Below, in pieces: positions 1 to 9,262 of a stretch of DNA of 64,000 nt. The stretch is from NCBI RefSeq assembly GCF_900110225.1, contig NZ_FOCW01000001.1, forward strand, positions 1-64,000, given 5' to 3'. The notes under the pieces are model-generated. The model did no database searches. It had not been told where the DNA came from and saw only the letters and a program-made list of their open reading frames with translations. The DNA comes from Allobrachymonas denitrificans DSM 15123 (GTDB lineage Bacteria; Pseudomonadota; Gammaproteobacteria; Burkholderiales; Burkholderiaceae_C). Each line of letters begins with the position of its first letter. The first letter of the stretch is position 1. Both the position numbers and the translations under genes were made by a program.

Positions 1-2
1 CT

Positions 3-368
3 GTCGCGCCCCGTGCGGGCGCGTGGATTGAAACGCTATCTTGTAAAGCGTCGTGCGCGAGATTGCCAGGTCGCGCCCCGTGCGGGCGCGTGGATTGAAA
101 CTGCAGCCAGGACGCTGCGCAGTCCAGCTCGTCGCCCGTCGCGCCCCGTGCGGGCGCGTGGATTGAAACTCGATGCTTTGACGAATCATCTCCAGATCGA
201 CAGCGTCGCGCCCCGTGCGGGCGCGTGGATTGAAACATCCAAGAGACCGCGATTGATACGCTGGAACACGTCGCGCCCCGTGCGGGCGCGTGGATTGAAA
301 CAACCGAAGCCGCCCTGGCAACAGAGGCGGCTTTTTGTCGCGCCCCGTGCGGGCGCGTGGATTGAAAC
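3..368 (+). CRISPR. CRISPR array, type I-C-like repeats (6 repeats, 5 spacers; left end outside window)
   Basis: Six identical 32-nt repeats lie at 3-34, 70-101, 138-169, 205-236, 270-301 and 337-368, separated by spacers of 35, 36, 35, 33 and 35 nt. Each repeat holds a 7-bp stem, CGCGCCC/GGGCGCG, around a 5-nt loop and ends in ATTGAAAC, which is the type I-C (Cas5d-processed) style. The ATTGAAAC end gives the crRNA-sense direction as plus, so the leader and newest spacers should lie left of the window and the repeat at 337-368 is the oldest, trailer-side one. No cas gene is present here. The right boundary is sharp: only a chance TTGAAAC follows, at 406-412. Confidence 0.97.
307..336 (+). 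terminator. Terminator-like hairpin inside the last CRISPR spacer
   Basis: Spacer 5 (302-336) contains AAGCCGCC (307-314) and its complement GGCGGCTT (326-333), followed directly by a T run at 332-336. This is the form of an intrinsic terminator on the plus strand, the direction in which the array should be transcribed. Whether it terminates pre-crRNA, or only records that the spacer came from a terminator in an invader, cannot be told from sequence. Confidence 0.45.
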
Positions 369-706
369 GGGAATGCGAGATCGGTACGCGTCCGGCAAAC
401 CCATCTTGAAACGGCAGCCGTAATCGAGGATCGTCCCCACGAAGGAGATCGTGGAGACGATGGAACGCTTGATCGATGGAGAGCGCCGGCTGCGGCGCGC
501 ATACGTATTGCCGAGAGAGTAGTTTTGCTGGAAAGCGAACTCAGATCGGAAGCAAGGGTAATTTTGTCACTACTTGGAAGAATAGCCACCTGAACCACTT
601 GGAAACATCCCGCTGCAGCACGACTGCTTGTAATCAACGAAAATTAGCTAGCGTAAGCAACTATCGATTTCTGTTGCCGGCTTCCACTACTCCCGATCCC
701 CCCACC
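369..706. other. Gap between CRISPR array and the ene-reductase gene
   Basis: This 338-base stretch holds no gene I recognise. A very short reading frame (ATG at 460, about 21 codons) follows an AAGGAG-like motif, but it resembles nothing known. The base composition is more AT-rich between about 520 and 670 than in the flanks, which fits a promoter region for the gene at 707 or old array-flanking sequence. No cas remnant or transposase motif was seen. Confidence 0.5.
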
Positions 707-1831
707 ATGCCCCAGCTCTTCGACTCCTACCCCCTCTCCGGCCACACCCTCGCCAACCGCACCGTCATGGCCCCCATGACACGCGCCCGCTCGCCCAGCC
801 ATGTGCCGGACGAGATGGTGGCCACCTACTACCGCCAGCGCGCCAGCGCCGGCCTGATCGTGACCGAGGGCGTGCCGGTGTCACCCGCAGCGCATGGCGT
901 GCTGTATGTGCCGGGCATCTACACGCCCGAGCAGGTGGCTGGCTGGCGCAAGGTTACGGAGGCCGTGCATGCCGAGGGCGGCGTGATCTTCGCGCAGCTC
1001 TGGCACGTGGGCCGCGCCTCGCATGCCTCGCTGCAGGCAGACGGGCAGGCGCCGGTCAGTTCCACCAGCCAGGCGTCCGACAAGATCATGGTGTTCGCGC
1101 TGGATGCCGAAGGCAAGCCCGGCTTCATCCCCGCCACACCGCCGCGCGCCATGACCACGGCCGAGGTGCAGCAGACCGTGCAGGACTTTGCCCAGGCCGC
1201 CGCCAACGCCATCGAGGCCGGCTTTGACGGCATCGAGATCCACAGCGCCAATGGCTATCTGCTGGAGCAGTTCCTCAATCCGGTGGTCAACGACCGTACC
1301 GACCAGTACGGTGCCGACACCATGGAGAACCGCTGCCGCTTCGTGCTGGAAATCGTCGATGCCGTCATCGACCGCATCGGCGCGCAGCGCACCGGCATCC
1401 GCTTCTCGCCCTGGGGCAATTTCAACGACATGCCGGCCTATGACGAAACCGCGCAGACCTACCTCTATCTGGCCGGTGAAATGGCCAACCGCGAGGTGGC
1501 CTATGTGCACCTGATGGACCAGCACGTCGGCCAGGGCCGCCCGGATGCCTCCGGCATCAACCTGGATTACCTGCAGCTGATGCGTGCCGCCTACCCGCGC
1601 GGCGCGCTGATCCTGGCCGGCAACATGACGCTGGACACCGGCAACCGCCTGCTCGAAGCCGGCGTGCTGGATCTGGTCGGTTTCGGCCAGCCCTTCATCA
1701 GCAACCCCGATCTGGTCGAGCGCCTGCGCAACGGCTGGCCGCTGGCCACGCCCAACCGCAAGACCTACTATGGAGGCGGTGCAGAAGGCTATACCGACTA
1801 CCCCGCCTACGACCCGGCCGCCGCAAGCTGA
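707..1831 (+). CDS. Old yellow enzyme family ene-reductase (NemA-like)
   Basis: The 374-residue product is an FMN-dependent oxidoreductase of the old yellow enzyme family, which reduces activated C=C bonds or nitro compounds with NAD(P)H. Visible marks are the N-terminal PMTRARS segment, QLWHVGRAS, the HSANGYLLEQFL segment carrying the substrate-binding His/Asn pair, NDRTDQYG, and the C-terminal FGQPFISNPDLVERL phosphate-binding region. The ATG at 707 was chosen because homology begins there (MPQLFDSYPLSG). The frame is open further upstream to 476, but that part has no family similarity. No strong ribosome-binding site precedes 707. The gene stands alone. The true substrate is not known. Confidence 0.9.
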   Translation: MPQLFDSYPLSGHTLANRTVMAPMTRARSPSHVPDEMVATYYRQRASAGLIVTEGVPVSPAAHGVLYVPGIYTPEQVAGWRKVTEAVHAEGGVIFAQLWHVGRASHASLQADGQAPVSSTSQASDKIMVFALDAEGKPGFIPATPPRAMTTAEVQQTVQDFAQAAANAIEAGFDGIEIHSANGYLLEQFLNPVVNDRTDQYGADTMENRCRFVLEIVDAVIDRIGAQRTGIRFSPWGNFNDMPAYDETAQTYLYLAGEMANREVAYVHLMDQHVGQGRPDASGINLDYLQLMRAAYPRGALILAGNMTLDTGNRLLEAGVLDLVGFGQPFISNPDLVERLRNGWPLATPNRKTYYGGGAEGYTDYPAYDPAAAS

Positions 1832-1964
1832 GCGGCGAAGCCAGCCGGACCGGGGCTGGCCGGGAGCGCGATGCCCGCGGCAGACTGCCGCCACGGCCCA
1901 CGCAGAGGGATTGCAGGAGCATGCGTGCAGCCTGCACCCCTCGGCAGACAGAAGGAAGAGTGCC

Positions 1965-3146
1965 ATGGATCCCCGTCACCACCGTCTGCAACGGCTTGCC
2001 ACCGGCAGTGCCCTGTTGTTCGCCTGCCTGCCGCTGACGCAGTTGCAGGCCCAGACGCATGCCCCCGTCAATCCCACGCCCGAGCCGGGTGCAGCCGTGG
2101 CCGAGACGATTGCCAAAGGGCTGGAGCATCCCTGGGCGGTCGCCTTCCTGCCCGAGGGGCGCTTTCTGGTCACCGAGCGCCCCGGCCGCATGCGCATCGT
2201 GCAGGCCAATGGCAGCGTCAACCCGCCGCTGCAAGGCGTGCCGGAGGTGGCTGCCAGCGGCCAGGGCGGTATGCTGGACGTGATCACCGACAGCGACTAC
2301 GCCCGCAACCGCACGCTCTACTTCTGCTACGCCGAGCCCGGCCCCGGCCGCACCAACAGCACGGCGCTGGCGCGGGCACGGCTGTCGGCCGACGGCCGCA
2401 GCCTGGAGCAGGTGCGCGTGCTGTTCAGCCAGAAGCCCAAATTCGCCAGCAGCGCCCATTTCGGTTGCCGCATCGTCGAGCGCAAGGTGGCGGCGGGCAA
2501 GCCCGATGGCACGCTGTTCCTCACCCTGGGCGACCGCTACAGCCGGCGTGACGATGCCCAGACGCTGGACAACCACCACGGCAAGATCGTGCGCATTGGC
2601 AAGGATGGCTCCGTGCCCAGGGACAACCCCTTTGTCGGCAAGGCAGGCGCGCTGCCCGAAATCTGGAGCTACGGCCACCGCAACGTGCAGGGCGCCACGC
2701 TGGCGCCCGATGGCACGCTCTGGGCGCACGAGCATGGCCCGCAAGGGGGTGACGAGATCAACCTGCCGCAGCCCGGCCGCAACTATGGCTGGCCGGTCAT
2801 CACCTACGGCAAGGAATACAGCGGCGCCACCATCGGCCGCGGCTTGCGCAAGCAGGATGGCATGGAGCAGCCGCTGTACTACTGGAATCCGTCCATCGCG
2901 CCTTCGGGCATGGCCTTTGTCACCAGCGAACGCTATCCGGGCTGGAAGGGCGACCTGATGGTGGCGGCGCTCAAGTTCCAGTACCTGGCGCGCCTGCAGA
3001 TCAGGGACGGCAAGGTGGTGGCCGAGCACAAGCTGCTGCCCGATGTGGGCGAGCGCCTGCGTGATGTGCGGCAGGGGCCGGATGGCTGGCTCTATCTCGT
3101 CACCGACAACAGCGACGGCAAGCTGCTGCGCGTGAAGCCGCGCTGA
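1965..3146 (+). CDS. PQQ-dependent sugar dehydrogenase family protein (YliI/Asd type)
   Basis: This 393-residue protein has an N-terminal signal peptide ending near residue 28 (LQLQAQ region) and a six-bladed beta-propeller of the soluble PQQ glucose/sorbosone dehydrogenase family. Family marks include LEHPWAVAFLPEGRFLVTER near the start, EIWSYGHRNVQGATL and EHGPQGGDEIN. Members are periplasmic aldose dehydrogenases that use PQQ and calcium. The ATG at 1965 follows a GAAGGAAG ribosome-binding site at good spacing; upstream codons in the same frame lack similarity. It ends just before the convergent antiporter gene. Its natural sugar is unknown. Confidence 0.9.
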   Translation: MDPRHHRLQRLATGSALLFACLPLTQLQAQTHAPVNPTPEPGAAVAETIAKGLEHPWAVAFLPEGRFLVTERPGRMRIVQANGSVNPPLQGVPEVAASGQGGMLDVITDSDYARNRTLYFCYAEPGPGRTNSTALARARLSADGRSLEQVRVLFSQKPKFASSAHFGCRIVERKVAAGKPDGTLFLTLGDRYSRRDDAQTLDNHHGKIVRIGKDGSVPRDNPFVGKAGALPEIWSYGHRNVQGATLAPDGTLWAHEHGPQGGDEINLPQPGRNYGWPVITYGKEYSGATIGRGLRKQDGMEQPLYYWNPSIAPSGMAFVTSERYPGWKGDLMVAALKFQYLARLQIRDGKVVAEHKLLPDVGERLRDVRQGPDGWLYLVTDNSDGKLLRVKPR

Positions 3147-3152
3147 GGCGGC

Positions 3153-4394
3153 TTACTGCAGGTGGTGCCGGTCCACCCGGGCCTTTTCTGGTGGCGGCAC
3201 GGCATCACCCAGTCGCAGGCCATAGGCCACCAGCGGCGGCCCCAGCGTTTCCAGCACGGCCACGGCGGCCAGCACGATGGCGCTGACCTGTGTGGCAATA
3301 TGCGGTGCCAGCACGTTGGTGGACTGCACCAGCCCGATGGCCAGGCCAGCCATGGGAACCAGCGTGAGGCTGATGGCAAAGGACTGGTTCCAGGGGTAGC
3401 CGAAATAGCGCGCACTCAGCACCACGCCCACGCCCTTGCTCAGGCTGCGCACCAGCACCAGTGCCAGCGCAAACGGGGCGTACTGGATCACATCGTCCAC
3501 ATTGAGCTTGGCGCCGGCGTAGACGAACAGCACGATGAAAAACAGGTCGGCCCCGCTGCCCAGATCGGTGTTGGCCAGCCGCGCCCGGCGCTGCAGGCCG
3601 CGGCAGGCAATGCCCAGCGTCAGGTTGGCAAACAGTGGCGACACCTTGAACGCGACCGACAGGCCCAGCACCAGCATCACCGCGCCCACGATCAGGGCAA
3701 AGCGGTAGTGCGCATCATCGCTCTGCGTGAAGCGGCCGATGCTGGTCACCAGCACGGCCACCAGCAGGCCCAGCACCATGGCGCCCAGCATCTGGTAGGC
3801 CGGCAGGCCGATGGCGAAGGCCCAGCTGGTTTCGTTGTTCCACAGCGCCACCGGCATGGCCAGCGAATACAGCACAAAGGCGAACACGTTATTGAGCGCC
3901 ACCAGCGCCTTGGCAGAGTCCACCACAAAGCCGCGCGCGTGCAGTTCGTGCGCCACATGGATCAGCACGGCGGGGGAGGACGACACGGCAATGGCAGCGG
4001 CAATCACCGCCGCCAGCGGGCTGGTGCCCAGCCACACCATCAGGCCGAACACGCTGGCAAAGGTGAGCAGGCTTTCGGCCAGGCTGGTGACGATCAGCTT
4101 GGGCGTGCGGATCACCATCCACGGGTGCAGGGCGGTGCCCAGCTTGAACAGGATCAGCCCCAGCGCCACGTCCACCAGCACCTGGGTCTGGATCAGCATG
4201 TCGTAGCTGAGCAGGCCCAGGCCGCTCGGGCCCATCAGCGCCCCCACCGCCATGAATCCGGTGATGGTGGGCAGCCAGCGCACGCGCTTGGCCAGCAGGC
4301 CGCCCAGCGTGCCGATCAGCAGCAACAGGCCGAACAGCGCTGCTGTGTGCAGCGGCGGCCAGTTTTCGGGCAGGAAAGGGATCACCGTGTTCAT
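3153..4394 (-). CDS. Cation:proton antiporter, CPA2 family
   Basis: The 413-residue integral membrane protein has about 11-12 hydrophobic helices and resembles the transport domain of CPA2 (KefB/RosB-like) monovalent cation/proton antiporters. It has the typical start TITGFMAVGALMGPSGLGLL and the helix with AIAVSSSPAVLIHV. It lacks the C-terminal RCK/TrkA nucleotide-binding domains found in KefB/KefC, so it would be a short form. Its last codons face the sugar dehydrogenase gene only 6 bases away, a convergent pair. The ion transported (K+ or Na+) cannot be assigned. Confidence 0.88.
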   Translation of the reverse strand: MNTVIPFLPENWPPLHTAALFGLLLLIGTLGGLLAKRVRWLPTITGFMAVGALMGPSGLGLLSYDMLIQTQVLVDVALGLILFKLGTALHPWMVIRTPKLIVTSLAESLLTFASVFGLMVWLGTSPLAAVIAAAIAVSSSPAVLIHVAHELHARGFVVDSAKALVALNNVFAFVLYSLAMPVALWNNETSWAFAIGLPAYQMLGAMVLGLLVAVLVTSIGRFTQSDDAHYRFALIVGAVMLVLGLSVAFKVSPLFANLTLGIACRGLQRRARLANTDLGSGADLFFIVLFVYAGAKLNVDDVIQYAPFALALVLVRSLSKGVGVVLSARYFGYPWNQSFAISLTLVPMAGLAIGLVQSTNVLAPHIATQVSAIVLAAVAVLETLGPPLVAYGLRLGDAVPPPEKARVDRHHLQ

Positions 4395-4456
4395 CGGTGG
4401 AGCGCTGTGCGCCTGGCGCGCCGTTCAGCCGGCGCGCGCAGGCCTTTCGGCAATGT

Positions 4457-5350
4457 TCAGCTCAGCACCACGCTGCTCAGGCGGCGGCGGTAGGTGGCGA
4501 TGACGGGGTCTTCCGGCGGGATCTGGCCTTCGGCCACGGCCACCTTGGGCGGCTCCATGATGTCCAGCACGGCGATATAGGTCTTGCGCGCCTGCTCGTC
4601 GTTCCAGTTCTTGTCGCGCATCAGGATTTCCAGCAGTTCGTCCATGGCGTCCGTCCACTGCTGCTGCGCCATCAGCGCCTGCGCGCGGGCAAAGCGGGCG
4701 GCGAAATCGCGCTTGTTGGCGGTGATGGCAGCATCAAGTGCGCCCAGGTCGGCGTTCTCGCTGGCGTCGATGGCATCCATCCAGCGCTGCAGGCTGTCCA
4801 GGCGGCGGATGGCGGCGGCCTTGGCGATGACCGGGGCAAAGGCCACCTTGGCATCGTCGCTGCGGCCCAGCTGCAGCAGCAGCTTCACGTAGTCGAAACG
4901 GGTGTCGTCATTGGCCGGGTCGGTCGCCACGGCATGCTGCAGCTTTTCCAGGGCGGTGTCGGTATCGCCGGCTTCCAGCGCCTGCTGGGCTTCGTCCTCT
5001 TCCTGCTCGGCTTCGAGCTGTTCGGGGCTGGGCAGGTTCTTGTCGAGGAAGGCGCGCACCTGGCCTTCGGGCAGGGCGCCCATGAAGCCGTCCACCGGCT
5101 GGCCGTTGACCATCAGCACGCAGGTGGGGATGCTGCGCACGCCAAACATGCCGGCAATCTGCTGCTCGTCGTCGGAGTTGATCTTGGCCAGGATGAAGCG
5201 GCCGGCGTATTCGGTTTCGAGCTTTTCCAGCACCGGGCCGAGCGACTTGCAGGGGCCGCACCAGGGGGCCCAGAAGTCCACCAGCACCGGCGTGGTGGCA
5301 GAGGCCTGGAGAACGTCGATTTCGAAATTGGCAGCGGTGATGTCGATCAT
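4457..5350 (-). CDS. cnoX: Thioredoxin-TPR co-chaperone (CnoX/YbbN-like)
   Basis: The 297-residue protein starts with a thioredoxin fold carrying the active site WCGPC (Cys31, Cys34), followed by helical TPR-like repeats from about residue 115 to the end. This layout is that of CnoX (YbbN), a holdase-type chaperone that protects substrates from oxidative damage and passes them to GroEL or DnaK. Escherichia coli YbbN has lost the redox motif, whereas this protein keeps both cysteines, so it probably also has thiol redox activity, as described for other CnoX proteins. It is transcribed divergently from purE. Confidence 0.88.
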   Translation of the reverse strand: MIDITAANFEIDVLQASATTPVLVDFWAPWCGPCKSLGPVLEKLETEYAGRFILAKINSDDEQQIAGMFGVRSIPTCVLMVNGQPVDGFMGALPEGQVRAFLDKNLPSPEQLEAEQEEDEAQQALEAGDTDTALEKLQHAVATDPANDDTRFDYVKLLLQLGRSDDAKVAFAPVIAKAAAIRRLDSLQRWMDAIDASENADLGALDAAITANKRDFAARFARAQALMAQQQWTDAMDELLEILMRDKNWNDEQARKTYIAVLDIMEPPKVAVAEGQIPPEDPVIATYRRRLSSVVLS

Positions 5351-5379
5351 GGCGTTGTGGTGCGTATTCTGTGGAACGG

Positions 5380-5408
5380 TTGGCCGCTGGCGGGCCGAAC
5401 CTTACAAT
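5380..5408 (+). promoter_or_regulatory. Probable sigma-70 promoter of purEK
   Basis: TTGGCC at 5380-5385 and TACAAT at 5403-5408 are spaced by 17 bases, upstream of purE. The predicted leader is roughly 125 nt. This is a match by eye only. Confidence 0.45.
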
Positions 5409-5540
5409 ACCAGCATTGCTGGCCTTCCATCCTTTGTTGGGCCGTAACCGGATATTTCAAGGCGGGCGCCCTGTGCTGGTGCGCGCCGGTTGCGCGTTGC
5501 CGCAACCCTTCACACACATTCAGGAAAAAGGAACACGCTC

Positions 5541-6047
5541 ATGGCAGAGGTGCAAGTCGGCGTCATCATGGGGTCGAATTCGGATTGGGACACCATGCAG
5601 CACGCGGTAGAGATCCTGCAGGGCTTTGGCGTGCGCTTCGAGGCGCGCGTGGTATCGGCCCACCGCATGCCCGACGACATGTTCGCCTACGCCGAAACGG
5701 CGGCCGAGCGCGGCCTGCAGGCCATCATCGCCGGTGCCGGCGGTGCCGCCCACCTGCCGGGCATGGTCGCGGCCAAGACGCCGGTGCCGGTGCTGGGTGT
5801 GCCGGTGGCCAGCCGCCACCTGCAGGGCGTGGATTCGCTGCACAGCATCGTGCAGATGCCCAAGGGCGTGCCGGTGGCCACCTTTGCCATCGGTGCTGCC
5901 GGTGCGGCCAACGCGGCGCTGTTTGCCGTGGCCCTGCTTTCCAACAACGATCCGGCCCTGCGCCAGAAGCTGATCGACTTCCGCGCCCGCCAGACCGAGG
6001 CCGCACGCAGCATGACGCTGCCCGTGAACGAAGCCGGAGCGGTCTGA
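5541..6047 (+). CDS. purE: 5-(carboxyamino)imidazole ribonucleotide mutase PurE
   Basis: The 168-residue enzyme rearranges N5-CAIR to CAIR in purine biosynthesis (class I PurE). The signature GSNSDWDTM lies at residues 9-17, followed by SAHRMPDD and the glycine/alanine-rich [14 protein letters not shown] segment; the length is typical. The ATG at 5541 follows an AAAAAGGAA ribosome-binding site. Its TGA overlaps the ATG of purK (TGATG-type overlap), so the two are translationally coupled. Confidence 0.97.
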   Translation: MAEVQVGVIMGSNSDWDTMQHAVEILQGFGVRFEARVVSAHRMPDDMFAYAETAAERGLQAIIAGAGGAAHLPGMVAAKTPVPVLGVPVASRHLQGVDSLHSIVQMPKGVPVATFAIGAAGAANAALFAVALLSNNDPALRQKLIDFRARQTEAARSMTLPVNEAGAV

Positions 6048-7267
6048 TGCAGGATGCGGCAACTACGGCAGCCCCGGCGCTGCATACCGTCCGTTCTGCT
6101 GCGGATACCGACAGCCTGCACACCACGCTGGGCGTGCTCGGCGGCGGCCAGCTGGGCCGCATGCTGGTGCATGCCGCGCAGCGCATGGGCTATGCCACCG
6201 TGGTGCTGGATCCGGCGCCGGACAGCCCCGCCGGCCAGGCCAGCCACAACCAGATCGTGGCCGCCTACGACGACCAGACCGGCTGGGACCAGCTGGCCGA
6301 GGCCTGCGACGGCCTGACCACCGAATTCGAGAACGTGCCCGCGGCCGCGCTGGAGTATCTGGCTGCGCGCAAGCCGGTGTCGCCCCCGGCACAGGCCGTG
6401 GCCAAGGCGCAGGACCGCATCGAGGAAAAGCGCCACTTCACCGCCTGCGGCGTGCGCTGCGCGCCTTGGCTGGCGGTGCAGACCGAAGCGGATCTGGAAG
6501 CGGCCGCTGCGTTGCTGCCCGGCATCCTCAAGACCGCGCGCATGGGCTATGACGGCAAGGGCCAGGCCGTGTGCCACACTGCCGACGAACTGCGCCAGGC
6601 CTGGAGCAACATGGGCCGCGTGGCTTGCGTGCTGGAGCAGAAGCTGGCGCTGGCGCTGGAGTGCTCGGTGATCGTCGCGCGTGGCGCTGACGGCCATATC
6701 GTCAACTTCCAGCCGCAGCGCAATGTGCACCACGGCGGCATTCTGGCCACCACCTACGCGTTTGAAGGTGCCGTGCCCGTGGCGCTGTCCGACGCTCTGG
6801 TCGAGGCCACGCGTCGCATCGCCGAGGGGCTGGAATACGTGGGCGTGCTCTGCGTCGAATACTTCGTGCTGCAGGACGGCAGCTGGGTGGTGAACGAGAT
6901 GGCACCGCGCCCGCACAACAGCGGCCACTACACCATTGATGCCTGCGAGCACAGCCAGTTCGACCTGCAGGTGCGCACCACCATGAACCTGCCGCTGGTG
7001 CAGCCGCGCCACCATAGCCCCTCCATCATGCTCAACCTGCTGGGTGATGCCTGGTACCGCCATGGCGAGCGCATCATCCCGCCGTGGGAGGCGATCCAGC
7101 AACTCCCGGGCGTGCAGCTGCACCTGTACGGCAAGCAGGACGTGAAGCCGGGCCGCAAGATGGGCCATGTGACGCTGACGGCTGCTACCGTGGATGAGTT
7201 GCAGGACAAGGCAGCCCGGGTCGCCGGGCTGCTGCATCTGCCGTTCGAACGGCTGGATGTGGCGTGA
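6047..7267 (+). CDS. purK: 5-(carboxyamino)imidazole ribonucleotide synthase PurK
   Basis: The 406-residue ATP-grasp enzyme makes N5-CAIR from AIR, bicarbonate and ATP, supplying PurE. Visible motifs are LGVLGGGQLGRML near residue 28, TTEFENVP, KTARMGYDGKGQ, and VNEMAPRPHNSGHYTIDAC, all in PurK order. The N-terminus carries about 25 extra residues before the core. The ATG overlaps the purE stop codon. The reading frame is open far upstream of 6047 but without similarity, so the overlap start is preferred. Confidence 0.97.
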   Translation: MQDAATTAAPALHTVRSAADTDSLHTTLGVLGGGQLGRMLVHAAQRMGYATVVLDPAPDSPAGQASHNQIVAAYDDQTGWDQLAEACDGLTTEFENVPAAALEYLAARKPVSPPAQAVAKAQDRIEEKRHFTACGVRCAPWLAVQTEADLEAAAALLPGILKTARMGYDGKGQAVCHTADELRQAWSNMGRVACVLEQKLALALECSVIVARGADGHIVNFQPQRNVHHGGILATTYAFEGAVPVALSDALVEATRRIAEGLEYVGVLCVEYFVLQDGSWVVNEMAPRPHNSGHYTIDACEHSQFDLQVRTTMNLPLVQPRHHSPSIMLNLLGDAWYRHGERIIPPWEAIQQLPGVQLHLYGKQDVKPGRKMGHVTLTAATVDELQDKAARVAGLLHLPFERLDVA

Positions 7268-7399
7268 CGGCGCCGGCTTGTTGCTGATAATGTGAGGGTG
7301 TGGAAGCCTTGAGCCTGCCGTGAATCAGGGTAGAAGCTTTCGATGGATTCTCTCCGCATTAACGAAGGATGTGCGGAGATGCTGAAAGATGGAGTCAGG

Positions 7400-8509
7400 A
7401 TGCTGCTAGATGCCACATTGTGGGCTGCCGATGCCACGCGCGATGCCGCCATCGCCGAAGGCGCACGCCTGCTTGCGGCTGGTGAGTTGCTGGGCCTGCC
7501 TACCGAAACCGTCTATGGCCTCGCCGCCCGCGCGGATGACGATGCCGCCGTTGCCAAGATCTTTGCGGCCAAGGGCCGCCCGTCCAGTCACCCCTTGATC
7601 GTGCATGTGCCCGATCGCGCAGGGGCGGAGCAGTTTGTGGCCGAAGGCTTTCTGCAGCAGTTGCCGAACCATGCGGCGCGGCTGATGGATGCCTTCTGGC
7701 CCGGCCCGCTGACCGTGATCGTGCCGCGTCGCCCCGGGGTGGGGGCAGCTGCTGCGGGCGGGCAGGATTCGGTGGGCTTGCGTTGTCCCTCGCATCCGGT
7801 GGCCCTGTCTGTGCTGCAGGCGGCTGCGGCTCTGGGCGTTGCTGGCGTGGCGGCTCCCAGTGCCAACCCCTTCGGCCGCATCAGCCCCACCACGGCGCAG
7901 CATGTGGAACAGGAATTTGGCGACCGCCTGACCGTGCTGGATGGCGGCGCTTGCCAGGTAGGCATCGAATCCACCATCGTCGACTGCACGCGCGGCCAGC
8001 CGGTGTTGTTGCGCCCCGGCATGATCAGTATCGAGAAAATCGCCGAAGTTACGGGAATTTCCGTGCTGTTGCCGGAAGAAGTCGTCGCCCGGCAGGAGGC
8101 GCCACGTGCCTCCGGCACCCTGGAGTCACACTATGCGCCGCGGGCGCGTGTGCGGCTGATGCGTGCGCAAGCCATGCAAGAGGCGTTGCAGTCGCTTGCG
8201 GAAGGCAGCGATGCGGCTGTCGGCGGAGTCGGTGCGGGGACGTTGACCGGGGGCGCTACCGAGGCTGCGGACGTGGAATCGATCGGTCACAAGCCAATCG
8301 CGATCTGGAGCCGGACGTCCCTGCAGGGCAGTGTGCCCGGCGTGGCCCTGCACGCCATGCCCACAGATCCCGAACAGGCCGCGCAGGTGCTGTTCGCCCA
8401 ATTGCGCGAGTTTGACGACGCAGGCGCAGCGGAAATCTGGGTGGAAAGCGTGCCCGAAACAGCCGCCTGGGCCGGTGTGGCGGATCGCCTGCGCAGAGCG
8501 GCAGCCTGA
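7400..8509 (+). CDS. sua5: L-threonylcarbamoyladenylate synthase (Sua5, YrdC plus C-terminal domain)
   Basis: The 369-residue protein forms threonylcarbamoyl-AMP for the t6A37 modification of ANN-decoding tRNAs. The YrdC domain (about residues 10-200) shows GLPTETVYGLAARADD, KGRPSSHPLIVHV, VGLRCPSHP, and SANPFGRISPTTAQHV; a second, Sua5-type domain follows SGTLESHYAPRARV. TsaB, the partner of the next step, is encoded 2.5 kb downstream. ATGs at 7343, 7379 and 7400 are possible. 7400 was chosen for its upstream GGAG and because similarity begins there. Confidence 0.93.
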   Translation: MLLDATLWAADATRDAAIAEGARLLAAGELLGLPTETVYGLAARADDDAAVAKIFAAKGRPSSHPLIVHVPDRAGAEQFVAEGFLQQLPNHAARLMDAFWPGPLTVIVPRRPGVGAAAAGGQDSVGLRCPSHPVALSVLQAAAALGVAGVAAPSANPFGRISPTTAQHVEQEFGDRLTVLDGGACQVGIESTIVDCTRGQPVLLRPGMISIEKIAEVTGISVLLPEEVVARQEAPRASGTLESHYAPRARVRLMRAQAMQEALQSLAEGSDAAVGGVGAGTLTGGATEAADVESIGHKPIAIWSRTSLQGSVPGVALHAMPTDPEQAAQVLFAQLREFDDAGAAEIWVESVPETAAWAGVADRLRRAAA

Positions 8510-8540
8510 GCGTTCGACCTTGGCCTTTCGGCGTGGGCTC

Positions 8541-9179
8541 TTAGCCCCCCAGCACCGGAAAAATCTTCTTCAGCCCCTCGCTCATCACCTCGACGCCCAG
8601 CGCGGCCAGAATCAGGCCCATCAGGCGCGTCATCACGTTGATGCCGGTCTGCCCCATGGCGCGGGCAATGCGCGGCGCAGCCATGAAACTTACGTAGACG
8701 GCCAGCGCCACAATCGCGGCATAGCCGATCAATTGCGCCATTTGCACCCAGTTGGCAGTGCGTTCGGCGAAGATGACCATGGTGGACATGGTGGCGGGCC
8801 CGGTCAGCAGCGGAATGCCCAGCGGCACCACGCCGATGCTGGCCTGGCGTGCCGCATAGGAGGTTTCGCTCGCCGTGGTGCGTGCTTCGGCCGGTTGCGC
8901 GTTCAGCATCTGCAGGGCGCTGATCAGCAGCAGCATGCCGCCGCCCACCTGGAAGCTGGCCAGCGAGATGTTGAAGAAATCGAGGATCTGCATGCCCAGC
9001 AGGGCGCCGGCAACCAGCACCGTCAGCACGGTCAGCGTGGCGGCGCGGATGGTGCGCTTGCGCTGCTCGTCGCTGAAGCTCTGGGTGTAGTGGATGTAGA
9101 ACGGCAGGATGGCCAGCGGATTGACCAGCGCCAGCAGCGTGATCAGGGGCTTGAGACTGAGCAGGGTGGGGAGAGTCAT
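8541..9179 (-). CDS. MarC family integral membrane protein
   Basis: The 212-residue protein has six predicted hydrophobic helices. The N-terminal LLALVNPLAILPFYIHYTQ and central GVVPLGIPLLTGPATMSTM segments are hallmarks of the MarC/UPF0056 family. Family members sit in the inner membrane. Their function is unsettled, and an early link to multiple antibiotic resistance was not confirmed. It lies head-to-tail with the dacB-like gene but is separated from it by 83 bases. Confidence 0.92.
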   Translation of the reverse strand: MTLPTLLSLKPLITLLALVNPLAILPFYIHYTQSFSDEQRKRTIRAATLTVLTVLVAGALLGMQILDFFNISLASFQVGGGMLLLISALQMLNAQPAEARTTASETSYAARQASIGVVPLGIPLLTGPATMSTMVIFAERTANWVQMAQLIGYAAIVALAVYVSFMAAPRIARAMGQTGINVMTRLMGLILAALGVEVMSEGLKKIFPVLGG

Positions 9180-9262
9180 GATGACGGGTGAGCAGGGCAG
9201 TGCGCAGTCTAGCAGGCCGAGCCCGATCGGGGTTGGCCGTGGTGTGAAATCCTCTCAACCCG

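Noticed and set aside
369-413. A degenerate seventh CRISPR repeat
   Set aside because: Only TTGAAAC at 406-412 matches, and the distance from the previous repeat is too short for a spacer plus repeat.
13-423. A coding frame through the CRISPR array
   Set aside because: It merely translates the identical repeats (APRAGAWIET and so on); the DNA structure is an array.
4397-7267. A 956-codon plus-strand open frame running into purK
   Set aside because: Its first 550 codons are antisense to the thioredoxin gene and cross purE out of frame. Only the part from 6047 has PurK similarity.
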